Assembly (NCBI RefSeq): GCF_963662255.1
Contig: NC_085060.1
Span: 8,247,630 to 8,311,629, forward strand
Direction of reading: 5' to 3'
Source of the DNA: Cinclus cinclus
Taxonomy: Eukaryota > Chordata > Aves > Passeriformes > Cinclidae
DNA length: 64,000 nt
The notes beneath the pieces are model-generated. The model was not told where the DNA came from, searched no databases, and saw only the letters and a program-made list of their open reading frames with translations. Within the stretch, counting starts at the first letter, position 1. Each line of letters begins with the position of its first letter. This document shows positions 26,535 through 38,130 of this stretch, piece by piece. The translations under genes were made by a program, and so were the position numbers.

Positions 26535-29500
26535 AAATAAAAACTTTAAAACATGCTCTCGGGACTGATACTGTAAGACATGGCTACAGAGAAGACGGCA
26601 AAGACTGGGCTGGGGCTGAGATCACAGTATTAAATTAAAGTTACACAGAGAGGACTCCATTTATCAGCCCAGCTTTGTACGAACACACTGGGTAGCTTTT
26701 TGCACCAGCACCTCCACAGCTTGCAGTGTTGGTGTCACCACTGTCAGAGGTGACGTGCCCCACTGTGACATTGCACAGGTACAGCTGGCCACCAACCTGC
26801 CACCAGCAGAGATGGAGGAACCAGCACGGAGCAGAGGCTGCACCTCGGCACAGTGGCCACCAGACCTCAGCCTGCTGAAGGGGACAAGAACACACCAAAT
26901 CGGGCCAGGACATTGTGCTGCAAGGTCTGGTTTGCAGGCTGTGCTTCAGGACTGCATGGGGCTCTCCTGTGCTTTCTGTCTCAGCATTACTTGCCAGCTT
27001 TATTAGAAAGCTGGTTGTTGTTTTAAGGCTGCTTTCTAGCAGTTATTGCCAACGAGGGACAGAGGTGGGGGAGCTACTCTCTCTGCACAGCTCAAATGGC
27101 AGCTGCCAAGACACCTTCTCCAAGGCCCCATAATAACTCGGTTATGGCTCAGGCTGCATCATCTCAGCCAGACATCTCAGACAGTGACGAGGCACGGGAG
27201 GCTGCTGCACAGCCAGCCCTCCCAGGTCAAAGTGCTGTGTCTGCATCCCCATCCCTGTCCATGCAGTGATGTCCAGCTGCCCCACTCACTGCCATGGTAT
27301 GGTCATATTCCTGATGTTCTTGGGACTCAGATAGGAGTTACTGCTTAGCAAAGAAGGAAATACCTGCCCCAAGCAAGCTAAAACTCACTGTGCCCCGGGA
27401 GCAGCCCAGTATGAAAGGGAGCTCCAAAGCAAGGGGGAAGGAAGAGTATATAAATTGAACAACAACTAAAAGAATGCTAGTGACATACTGTGTATCACTG
27501 ACTGAGGAGGCTGTGCTGGGCACGTGCTTCACTCTGACCTCTGCCACCAGCACCCCAAAATCCAGGCAAGTTGATGCATTGTCCAAGTTCAGCCTTCTCT
27601 GTGGGCAACAGGCAGCCCAGCAGCTCCCAACAGTGCACATTGCTGTTCAGGGGGTGCAGACTTGGTATTTTAGAGTTGCTTTCCAGAGCAAACAATAAAT
27701 CTTTAAAATAAGTGTAGGGTTCTCTGAAAGTCACTGAATTCAATGGCTGAGCCCTGCAACAAAGGCTCTTCCTGAGCATGGTGGCTCGCTGCCCACCGCC
27801 CTCCCGGGGGGACAGCAGAGAGGAGGTGAGTGCTGGCTCCGGTTTGTAAACTGTGACTGCTGGAGAAAACAAAACCTGTACAGAAGTTTCAGTGGGTCTC
27901 AGTGTCTTTCAGTGACGCAGCTGGTTCCCAGGGGTGACCAGCACCCTGAGCTGCTGCTTTTCCCCAGCCCCAAGGCACCTGTCTGCCCACGGGGCACCCT
28001 GTTGAAGCCCTTTTAGGGGGAGCTGCTGGTGCTTCTGCCAACACCAGCTGCAAGTGCTGGCTGATGCCCTGCAGACACTTCTCCTGGTACAGAGCTCACA
28101 GTTGGTTTCTACACATCACAGGGATACTCTAACCACCACTTCACACCCCAAGCCCCTCTAGGGTGTCCTGCTCTGCCTTGGCACCACTGGCAGGGAACAG
28201 ACAACCGTCAGTGCAAGCACCCACCGTGACCCCGAGCAGTGCTGCTGAAAGGAACCTTTTATGCAGCTGCTTCTGCACTTTGCAGGTTGCTTCTTGCCCG
28301 AGAGGTGAAACTCCACGCCCGACTGACTGCTGAAGAGCCATAGAGGACCAGAGAGGCACAACCGGTGTTCTACAGCACAGGACACTCTCCAGATGAAGCA
28401 TCATCATTGACCCTTTCATTTTGTACAGACCTTTAAGCAAAGTATTTTCCGTAGAAAAATCCCTTATATTTCAAAACTGATCCTTCTGCTTCCTGGGAGC
28501 ATTTTTCTGGATGCAAACAAACAGTTAAACACATGTAGCTGTCTCCTATGTTAATTCTCCTTGGTATCATGGACAGCTGATATCCTTTCAGTGCATGAAA
28601 CCACAAAGGCAAAGAAAGTGAAAGTATAGAAGAATCAATGCTCTGATGGTGAAACCTTCCCAACCAGAGGCTACTAAAATGAAAGAGTAAAAGTTTTCCT
28701 ATGGTTGAGAATAGCCCTGTTATCTCTCAGGGAGGCAGTAAACATTCCTCTCCGAGGAATAGGTAAGTAGGTAACACTAAGTAAGGCAATCTGGTACAAA
28801 TGCGCTCGAGGAGAAACTCCACAATATATTGCCATATGCTGAGAGACACACATAAGCTCCATTATTCTTGTTAATTCTGCAGCAAAATTGTTTTTCCAAA
28901 TCTTCCCCAAACCAGATGTGGAAATATTTAGCTACCTTTGCACTCCTCCAGGCTCAAGACTGAACTAAGTGTTTTGAAGCAGATGGGAGGCAGAGGGAGA
29001 TGGAAACCGTGACTGGTTTCAGTGAAACTCACAGATTTCCCAATTCATAGTATCGTTTACTGACATCATGAAACTAATTTGGGCTTTTTCTTCTGTGTCT
29101 TTACAGTTAGGTATTTTCACCAAGAGGATGAAATTTCTCTTTCTTGCAAACAAAATTGGATTCCTTTCCTACAAGGTGTACAGTAATGTAGATTTTTTTT
29201 TTCCCCAGATGCAAAATTGAGAAATAATATTTTTTTATTAGAATACTTTGTTAGGTGTAGTCAGTGTAAAATACTAAACTAAAAGGCAGCAGCTTCAATA
29301 GCCTGTCTCACCACTGACTCCCAAATCACAGATCAGTCTGCAAAACTAAAGGGAGGTCACCTTGCTTTCCTCCTCAGCTTCCCCCTGTGGGTTACACAGC
29401 CCTTCTCTGCTGGGTTTCCGTGTCTCCTGCCCCCTTGGTGTGCTCCCATGAAACTGGGACACTCAGGACCATGCATTACATATGTCTGCCAGGGTGATGG

Positions 29501-32500
29501 GCTTCCTGGGAAGGGCTGAGCTGATCCTGGAAGCTGATGACTGCCATGCAGCTGTGGGTCTCTCACCGCTCTCCTGGGCTGCAGTCAGGGCACAGCAACA
29601 GGAGCTGCCCCACAAGACACCCTCTATCCCCCCTCCATTCACTAATTATTTTCTGCAGTTTTCAGCACCCACTGAAATAAATAATGTTGAGCAAACATTA
29701 CTGCACACACTTTTCAAGCTGTGCAGACCTCAGGGTGGATGGGGATTCTGCTGTGCACAGTGTTTGGATGTACATGTGCATTTCTGCAGGGAGCTCTGCT
29801 CCGTCCCTTCACAGCTGGTTGAGTTACCCCACCAGCACCATTCCCAGCAGGGCAGGCTTTGGGGCTGGCATGGGGCCTGATCCTGCACCCCATCCCAAGG
29901 GCAGCCTGGAGCACTGCCCACTCACTGCCTGCACATCCTCCCCTGTTCCCCACGAGAGTTTTATTGCACCCACCAGACTTGACATTTCATGAAGGAAAAA
30001 AAATAATGAAAGACAAGCAGAGAGAAGCACTAATTCAGGAAAAATACTAATTAGACATATTCTGGGTGGTCTCATTTTGGTGTTCTGCCTTTTGGGCTAG
30101 ACTGGTTTTGCTGCCACTTCCCTTTCTCACACTTTTTCTCCTCTTCCACCTTTCCCAGAACCTACAGCCATGCCTGCAGGGGATTTCTGTGGTGTTGGGC
30201 CCTGGTGTCTGGGGGTCACAAGGCACTGCTGGCTGCCCCTTGACTGGGTGAGGGCAGGACTTTGCTTCACCTTCCCAGGCTGTTGCATCCTTCCCCAGCT
30301 CACAGTGCTCAGGACACCCCCACTGTCACACCAGCCAGGATGAGTCACAGGTACAGACACAGCAAGTCATGGGAAGCCCCAGGCATGACTGCACCTTTCA
30401 AGTGACAATGTCCAGTGACGATGTGAAACATACAGACACATACACACATACATGCATAAAAACACTACTGCTTTCTCTACAAATGATGCTACTGTTTGCA
30501 TTTTCAGTGGCAAGGATAAAGCTTTTAACAGGTTTCACTGGAATTGGGCCAGATGTGGCAGCTAAATGCCCAATATTCTGTTCCAAAAGACACAATTGTA
30601 TGTGAATTTGCAAAGCAGTGTGTGGTGCAGTCACTCTCCATGCAGGCATTGGCCTCCTGCTCATGCAATATCTCTTTGCACTCAGGACAATATGAGAAAT
30701 ACAACTTGAAGCCTGTTTTGATGTTGCTTCTGCACTTTGAGTTGCTGAATTAATTCACGGTGCAAACCTGCAGTTTTACACAGTAAGTCAGATCCTGCAT
30801 GACTTTGAATTCCAGATTCATCCCCCAAGTTCCCATGTTAGTTGGAGGCATCATGAGATAAAAAGCATTTAAAAGAAAGGAAGATGTGAACAAAGTGCCT
30901 CCCTGTGAGCTCTGCCAGCATTGATGGCAGGCTATGAGCAACAATTCTTCATCCTGCTCCTCAGAGTGAAAAGCACTCTGTTGTACAGCAGGTGCAAGTC
31001 AAGGTAATTGAGTAATTAAAAAAACCTGAGCAATTTAGGGTAAAAAGCTTGTGTAAAGGTATATTGTGCCCTGGCCATATAGAAACTTAATTAATGTATA
31101 TCCCCGGGAGCAATGCTTGTCTTCCTGTTAAAACTCTGCTAAAAGGACGACTGGAGCATAGCCAACCTGCACACCCAGTGCCATGATTTCCTTCCCCCCC
31201 TGGAACACAGCACAAGCAGCTGGGATCAGCACAAAACTGTTATCCCAGCTAAAAAACACCTTATTAGAAAGCAACCCTTATCTTCAGAAAAATGTCAGTT
31301 TCCAGGAGTGTCATCAACAAAACCCAGGATTTTCAAAAGCATCCAAAATCTCTGTGGGATCTGGGTCCCTCAAAAGCCCCCTGAGATAAACCTTCCCTAG
31401 GTGGAGGTACAAGAGACACCAGAGTAAGTGGTCTTGTGCTGGAGAGCCACAGTGCTCCGTGACACTTCCCAAAGTCTTTCCATTCCATCCCAAGATGGGA
31501 AACCAGGGAAACACCAGTAGTCAGAGAGCTTGGGACTGGTGTGCTGGGATCTCTCCAGCATTTGGACTCTTGCTCCTGTCCTGCCCAGCCCATCTCTCTG
31601 AAATGCACGGCTTCACAGCTTGGGTTTTCTTTGGACTATTCTAGGAGCTAGTCTTTAGGAATTAATACATCTTTCAGGTAAAAAGCCAGGAGCCAGACCT
31701 TTCCTAGGAGGAGAGCCAAGGGCATCTAAAGACAGCCACTAACCTACCATTTCAGACTTCTTGCATGTCTAAGGGGCTCCTCCTGGGGCTATTGCCTTAA
31801 ATTCTACAAAATGGCTCTTGGACAGTATAATTTAAGACTATGTGTGGTATGGCAGAGGTCCATGGGATGGTCACGGAGCACAATGCATAAAATGTTCAGA
31901 TAGAAATATCAGTTTTCCTACAGTATCAGCATAACAATAACTTTTGCAACCATCTGATGTTGGGACTGGTTTGTATTGCAAATGTCCTTGTCTAATCTAC
32001 AGCTCTGTATTAAATAACACATTATCCTATCATGACATTTGGCTTTGCCAAGAGAGCACAATATTTATATGTACATGCTCACAGCATTGCATTTCTGACA
32101 GAATACTGTATCAATGACAAATTGCAGGTTTGGTAACACAAGTTAGAAAAACTTCCAGGCATGCTGGCTTTGGGGAAATCAGAGGAGCATGTTTAGATAC
32201 AGAACAATTGCAGGAACAGACAAAATTATTGTATGCTGATAAATATTGATCTCCAAAATTATAAACACTTTTGCATGCAGAAGCTGGAGAGTTGCTGTAA
32301 CAGATAATTTGTCAATGGTATTTCAAATCAAAATGCAAAAATTGCTTTCAAGATGTGAGCAGCTCTTCACTCATGAGTTGGGACATCTGCTGATGGCATT
32401 TGCTCAAGGACAGAGTCAGCAGACATCTCCACAGCCAACAGGCTGGCGGTCATCTCACAAAGACAACACTTCTGCCAGAGACAAAAAAAGTGGTTAGTGC

Positions 32501-33184
32501 TTCATCCCTTTCTGGAGTGACCTTGATGTGCAACTTCCCTCCCAACCCTCTGATCTCTGATTTTTGTACCCTGCCTCTGTCCCCTCTCAGACTTCATGGG
32601 AAAACCTGTGCAGTGATTTTGGGATGTGATCCTGCAGCAGCATCTTCTCCCCTGCCCTCCTTTCCATGCTTGCTGTAGTTGATGCATCCATGGGGAGAGC
32701 TCACAAAAGGGCCAGAAATATACAGGGAAATGGGTCTGAGCTGACCTCAGGCTCTGAACAGCCAGGTCACAGTAGTAGTGCCAAGGGCTTGCCTGGGACA
32801 GGCTTGAGTATCTCAGTCTTCCCCACCCTGAACTTACTTAGAATGTTTTACAGGCAGTTTTCTATCTAGATGTCAGCCGTGCTATCAACCCGCCCCCTCC
32901 CCTGCACATAATCAAAATATTTTGATAACCGAAAAATGTCAGGCAATACAGCAAATTTTGCAGTAAATAAATACAGCAAATAACTGCAAAGGCAAGGAGG
33001 AGAGCACTGGGGAGCTCTGGTGCCTCTGCTGAAAGTTTCCATCTCCGAAAATCAGAAAGATCCATTAAAATTAATATTTCAATAAAAAACAGGCATTCTC
33101 TACGAAAGTACCCCCGCTCTAGTGAAAGAAAAGAGGATGATGGGAATGTTATGCTGATGTTTCATGCCTTGAGAGCAGAGCACA
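26535..33184. other. Intergenic stretch, no gene recognised
   Basis: No protein or RNA gene could be supported on either strand. Around 31,000-31,120 the sequence turns AT-rich with several TAATT-type homeodomain cores (for example GGTAATTGAGTAATTAA), which could mark a regulatory element. That is a guess from composition alone. Confidence 0.5.
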
Positions 33185-33290
33185 GGCCCCGGCACAGCCA
33201 CGAGTGGGCCCGGCAAGGCCCTGGCACAGCTGGGCATGGGCCCGGCAAGGCCCTGGCACAGCCGGGCATGGGCCTGGCAAGGCACAGCCG
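33185..33290. repeat. 32-bp GC-rich minisatellite, about three units
   Basis: Two nearly identical 32-bp units begin at 33,206 and 33,238 with GGGCCCGGCAAGGCCCTGGC. A third, shortened unit begins at 33,270, and a partial unit precedes the first. The near identity of the units suggests recent expansion. The array holds a plus-strand frame open, which makes the long frame at 33,204-33,659 look more protein-like than it is. Confidence 0.9.
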
Positions 33291-36200
33291 CTCCTCGCTC
33301 TAGACAAGGAGCGATTCTATGAACGGCCCAGCAAACGGGCCCTCAGCGAGATCCTCGACACACACCAGATACATGTGACAAATCGCAATGACAAGGCTGT
33401 GCTTGCAGGCTGGATGGCGGGCAGTAAAGTCCTTGTCCAGACAGTGCTACACGCCGGGAGCTCTTTGAATCAAGGGGGGGGCAGAAGATGCTGCCAGAAA
33501 CCCATCGGCATGGCCACCACACCCATTTTGCACACTGCAAAGTGGCTGAGGTGGCTGCAAGCATTGAGGGTGCCTGGGACATCAAGGCTGGGACTGTCAC
33601 ACCACACACAGAGCTGGGGGAATTGTGAAATGCCAGGGCTGGTGCACAAGGGCAGATGAAGAAGACATGGAACGAAATCAAGCACTAACCCACTGCTCAG
33701 TCTGGTCACAAGGGACTGAAAGGCTAGGGGACAGGTTGGTGCAGAAGTCGGAGCTCAAGATGGGCAGTTTACTGTGCTGGAGGGGTAATGCAGCAAATAA
33801 AAGACTCTGGTACCCATTCTGCACACCAGGAACCCCGTTCTGTTCGTTAGGAAGCACAAGGTGCCGTGGCCATGCATATGCACACCTAGTCCCTTCCACT
33901 GTCTCAGGCATCCCAGGCTGCCTACCTGCACTCCCTGTGCCCTACACAGCCTCCACAGACACAGAGACCCCCCTTTCCCATGCTAAGCCCAGTGTTAGGA
34001 TGAAGTTAGGGGCTGGCCAGACACTCCTCCAGGAGCAGCACAATTTATTAGCCCAGTAGCAGTGGAAAGTTTCCAGGCTGGGCAGGATGCTCCGGCAGCG
34101 AGTCAGGCGGGGACTGGGCACTGCACAGGACTCTTGCTGCAACAGGAAAGCAAGGGCAGCATGGACAGAACAGCTCTCAGACCCCAGGGGCTGCTTTTGA
34201 AGAGTTGTTTCTCTTCAGCTGTTTATACCCTCCAGTATCACTTGTCCCACCAACAGCCGTCCTCAAAGGGCATGTAACCTCCAAGCTTTTTTCTTTATTC
34301 TCCTTGCACTCGCAGCAGCAGATGCAAGCCCAGCATTGGGGCTGCTGCTGGGCAAACAGAATTGGTCTCCTCAAAGAGTGTCCTGCCTTTACCACCAGCC
34401 TGCAGAATGGAAGGAGTGGCCACAGCTCACCCCTGTGACAGGGACCAGAAGCATCTCAGTAGGCCACATATCAGATGTGTGGTGTGGGATGTTTACTTTT
34501 TAACCAGTTCCATGGTTGCCACCTCTGCAAGGGCACAAAATTCTGAGTGTTTGACAAGCCCCAGCCTGGCTGGGTGTCTGTATCCTGAGGCAAGGGAAAG
34601 CCAGGGGGCCTGAGAGTATCTCCACATTCCCTGGAATGTGACAGCGATGCCCTGAGAGCCAGGGGACAGCGACAAACAGGACCCGGGCAGGGCCCTCACA
34701 GCTGTGCCCGTGGGAGGGCAAGCAGCAAACAGTTCCACTGGGGTATTTTGGGCTTTTTGCTTTCAGCCCCAGTGATCCGTGGGGTGCATCTCTGCTTGGC
34801 GGCAGCAACCATACAGCATCCATCTGCAAAAATACCCCAGCAAACAGAATCCCTCGCCCTCCCCCCAGTCTCTGTGAGCAGCATTCATTCCTTGCTCTCG
34901 CTGCAGATCCGGCATGCCGAGTCCTTTCTCCCCAAGAGTATTCTCCCTTTACAAAGCAAGATCATAAAGCAGTGACATAATCCAAGCTTGGCAAACACTT
35001 TTGCTGATGTTAAGCCAGTGCCTTTCGTGGTTCTCACTGCAGCTTTTGAGGCCATGATATACATGGCGCAACCAGCTGATTAAATGTGCAGGAGCCTCCC
35101 AAGATACCATTCCATCCGAAACACTGACATTTATATTTGACTTCCAATAAGTGTGGGGCGCTTTTTTTTAATTTTTAATTAGTTCTCACAAGGGTGGGAG
35201 TCAGACACAGCTACACAATGAAGCTCTCCATAGAATAGGTATGATTCAACCAGATGACTCCTGGCCAGACTTCCTAACCCATCTACCTTGCAGCGGAGCC
35301 TTGAAGCCAAATTAATTAGAGGCCACCCACAAGTAGATGTGATTCTATGTAGGTAAATGTAGGTGAATCCCTTTGCCCATTCATTCCCTACCACATCTGC
35401 TGAAATCTCAGCATTCATGCTCAGAGTGAGTGGGAGGACTCTGGTGCTAAATAAATGCCTTGATTCGTTTCGTTTTGGCACCAAGACTTAGCCAGCCAGT
35501 GAGTCTGAGTAGTAAACAATAGTAATGTGGAAAAAAAGTAAAAAAAAAAAAAAAAGCAGCATATAAGATGCCTCAATGAAGAGGTGTGATTGTTGGCAAA
35601 AAGTGTCCCATTTGAGTTTATGGGATGTACAGAGTCTTTTTATTAGGGATACATTTTGCTATTAGTGTAATAAAAAAGGACCAATTGTTTCTGCCATCTG
35701 AGAAAACTCTTGGTGGAACAGGCAGAAATCCAGGAATAATTAAGAAAATAATAGTGCACACCCAACAAGAAAAACATTATTTGTTTAAAGATGAAGTCCC
35801 TCTAGAATACTTGGTAGTGATTATGTTTCTTTCAAAAGAGGGGGAAAAACCCTTCAAATGAAAAGCAGCAGCCATCAGCTCATCTCTTAAGATCTCGAGT
35901 GGAAAAAGTGTGGGGCTGTAATCCCCCTCAGTGGTGAGGCTTTTCCGTTTTCATTGCTCTTATCAGCCTTCGCAAGTTGCAAAATAAAAGTGTTTTGCCC
36001 CTACATGTTTCCATCAGAGGATCAGAAGCACTTCACAAAGCAGAATTAATTGAGCTTCGCTGCTCACCTGTGAGAACAGAGCAATTATTTAGCAACACGT
36101 TTTGGGGGGTTTTTGCTGTTTGGGGTGGTGGTAGAAATAAAAACTGCAGGAAGAATTCAAACCCACCAGGCCAACAAGAGACTTGGCAGCTTTAACCACT

Positions 36201-36749
36201 TCCAATGATGAATGTGACAAACCTGCAAGTTTCTGACCACCAGATCTGGGTTCTCCTTTTGGAAGGGAACATTTTGCCTCAGCATCACTTTTCCCAGGCC
36301 TCAGCTTGCCAGGTTCCCCACCGGCATGAACCACCATTCTCCCAAGTTCTGACTCTTCACATTTAAAAGTCTCTGGACAACCGTGTCTCCGAACAGCCCA
36401 TTCTCCCTGCCAGCGTGTCATGGTGCTATCAACACCCCCGGGATGTGCACTGTGGGCTCGGAAATCCTGCTCCCATTGCTCCTGTGTGACTCCGGACAGG
36501 TCATAAGGCTGTGCCGGCTGGACGTGGGAAAGTCTGCCGGTCGGAGAAACGCAGACTGAGATTTAGTGTTTGTGGAGAACTTAGTATCACAGTAATGGGG
36601 AAAAAAAAGACTACGCTTTTAAGTCTCACTCTGATGTCGTGTGAGTGCATGGACAGAGCCACACACTGAGTAACAAGACATCGACTTTTACCCAAGCAGG
36701 GCTGGAAAAGCATCATCCCTTTTTTCCGTCTGGGTTATACGAGGTCATA
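33291..36749. other. Intergenic stretch upstream of the CpG island
   Basis: No gene recognised. Positions 33,300-33,470 are CpG-rich with a codon-like third-position GC bias, described under findings. A 16-base poly(A) tract lies near 35,541-35,556. The stretches 34,980-35,160 and 35,880-36,110 have the balanced, motif-rich look of conserved non-coding elements and may be distal regulators of the promoter at 37 kb. I cannot test conservation here. Confidence 0.45.
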
Positions 36750-37142
36750 AACCCCCGACGAAGAGGCAGCGGAACCAAGCGGTTCACACGAAGGGCGAAG
36801 CCGAGCGTCCCCACGGCTGCCGCGCAGCTCTCGCGTTTTACATACATCTGTTTACTTCTCCCCTCATCGAGGTTTCTACTCTGCACGCGGCTTTCGGCGG
36901 CTGCGGGGGCGCGCCGGCCCCGGCTCACGGCGCCGGACCGAGGGCAGGTGAATCCTCCCCGCGTTGCCGCCGGCGGCCGCTGCCCGGCGAGCCCGCATCC
37001 TGCATCCCGCATCCCGGGCCGGGCCGCGGCCGGAACCGCGCATCGGCCGCCGGGCGGTCCCGCAGCCCCGCGCTCCCCGCCCCGCCCCGGCGGGCGGTGC
37101 TGCGGCCGCCCCCGCTCCCAGCAGCCTTTGCAGCCGCCTACA

Positions 37143-37196
37143 ATGAAATTTGCGAAGTTTTTTCGGTTTCGGCGCCATTTTCGAGTGGACTCGGAG
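37143..37196 (+). other. Short open frame in putative first exon
   Basis: An ATG at 37,143 opens 18 codons (MKFAKFFRFRRHFRVDSE) that run in phase 0 into a GT splice donor at 37,197. The peptide is very basic and rich in Phe and Arg. I do not recognise it as the start of any known protein. The DNA also contains overlapping E2F-like and YY1-like sites, which would constrain the sequence without coding. It could be an upstream frame in a non-coding RNA, or the first coding exon of an unrecognised gene. Confidence 0.25.
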
Positions 37197-37778
37197 GTGA
37201 GGAGGGAGGGCGGGCAGGGCGGTGGGGCCGGGGCGCGGCGGGGGCCGGCCGGCACCCCCGGTGTCCCGTCCCCGCTGCGGGCGGCACGGCCCGGCCCGGC
37301 CCGGCCCCACGGGGAGGGACACGCGCGGGACGGGGCGCGATGGCGCGGGGGGCTCGGCGGGACCCCCTTCGCCGCTGCCCCGTGGGCGGGGTCCCGCCGC
37401 TCCCCGCGGGGCACGGCCGGACACGGGCCCGGCCGAAACTTTGCCGGGGGTGGGGGCAAATAATATAAAAAAAATCCTCCCTAAACAACCCCCTCCAAAA
37501 ACTGTTAAAAAAACTTTTTTGGGGCGGGGGGGGGTGGGGAGCGCGGCGGCACCGGCAGCCCCCCCGGAGGAGCCGTCCCGCGGCGCACAAAGGCGGCCCC
37601 GGGTGCTCGGGGGCCGTGACGCAGCGGGCGGTGGCAGCGGGGGGGACCGGGGGCCGGGCGGGGCCCCCCGGGGCCGTTGGTGCGGGAGCGGAGCGCGGGG
37701 CCGGTTCCCACGTGGGTGCGGGGCGCCCCGCCGAACCCCCGGGTGCGTTTTCCTTACGGCTTTTCTTTTTTCTTTTTC

Positions 37779-37894
37779 TTTTTTTTTTTTTCTTCTTCCT
37801 CCTCCCCACTATTAGTAATTTTTAATTTTTTTTTTTTCTTTTGAGCCGCGCCCGCCCCCCGCAGGTGGGGCTCGGGGTTGATTTTTTTTTTTTT
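37779..37894 (+). repeat. Cluster of T-tracts downstream of the CpG core
   Basis: Three T-runs of 12-13 bases lie at 37,779-37,791, 37,826-37,837 and 37,882-37,894, within C/T-rich sequence on the sense strand of the host transcript. Confidence 0.85.
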
Positions 37895-38104
37895 CCTTCC
37901 CTTTCTTTTCTCCCCGTTTCCCTCTTTTTTTTAAAGCGAACGCGGGGAACCCGCGGGCTGCCGGCTCGGCGCGGAGTCTGCGCGCCCCCCGCACGTAGAA
38001 AACAGTTTTATACATTTAAAAAATAAGTGTTAGTGTAACCAAAGTGTAATTCGCCGAAATAATTTAAAATATTAAAGAAAGTCCAATTGGCAGCCAGCTT
38101 TTGC

Positions 38105-38130
38105 TTTTTTTTTTTTTTTTTTTTTTTTTT
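38105..38130 (+). repeat. Poly(T), 26 bases
   Basis: Uninterrupted T-run about 900 bp downstream of the putative first-exon donor, on the sense strand of the miRNA host transcript. Confidence 0.95.

Larger units (their letters stand above)
36750..38000 (+). promoter_or_regulatory. CpG island promoter of miR-15c/16c host transcript
   Basis: This is by far the densest CpG region in the window, with peak density at about 36,890-37,740. It holds GC boxes (37,076-37,090 and the G-run near 37,521), a perfect palindromic E-box CCCACGTGGG (37,707-37,716), a CRE-like TGACGCA (37,617-37,623), and a fused E2F-like/YY1-like site (37,167-37,181). No TATA box is obvious, as expected for such islands. It lies about 6 kb upstream of the miRNA hairpins on the same strand, and no other gene start is visible nearby. 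By position it corresponds to the promoter of the mammalian miR-424/503 host gene. Activity in the opposite direction cannot be excluded. Confidence 0.75.

Noticed and set aside
33308..33325. GATTCTATGA resembling the CR1 3' terminal repeat
   Set aside because: Only one copy, and the upstream CR1 tail sequence is absent.
1..36750. Exons of genes near mammalian HPRT1 (MOSPD1, FAM122 family, PLAC1)
   Set aside because: No matching peptide was recognised on either strand. PLAC1 is mammalian, and the others may lie further left in this genome.
36645..37463. 272-codon plus-strand frame and a 248-codon minus-strand frame across the CpG island
   Set aside because: Both are open because GC-rich DNA has few stops. 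The products are Pro/Ala/Gly/Arg-rich, resemble no family, and overlap the promoter and a likely splice donor.
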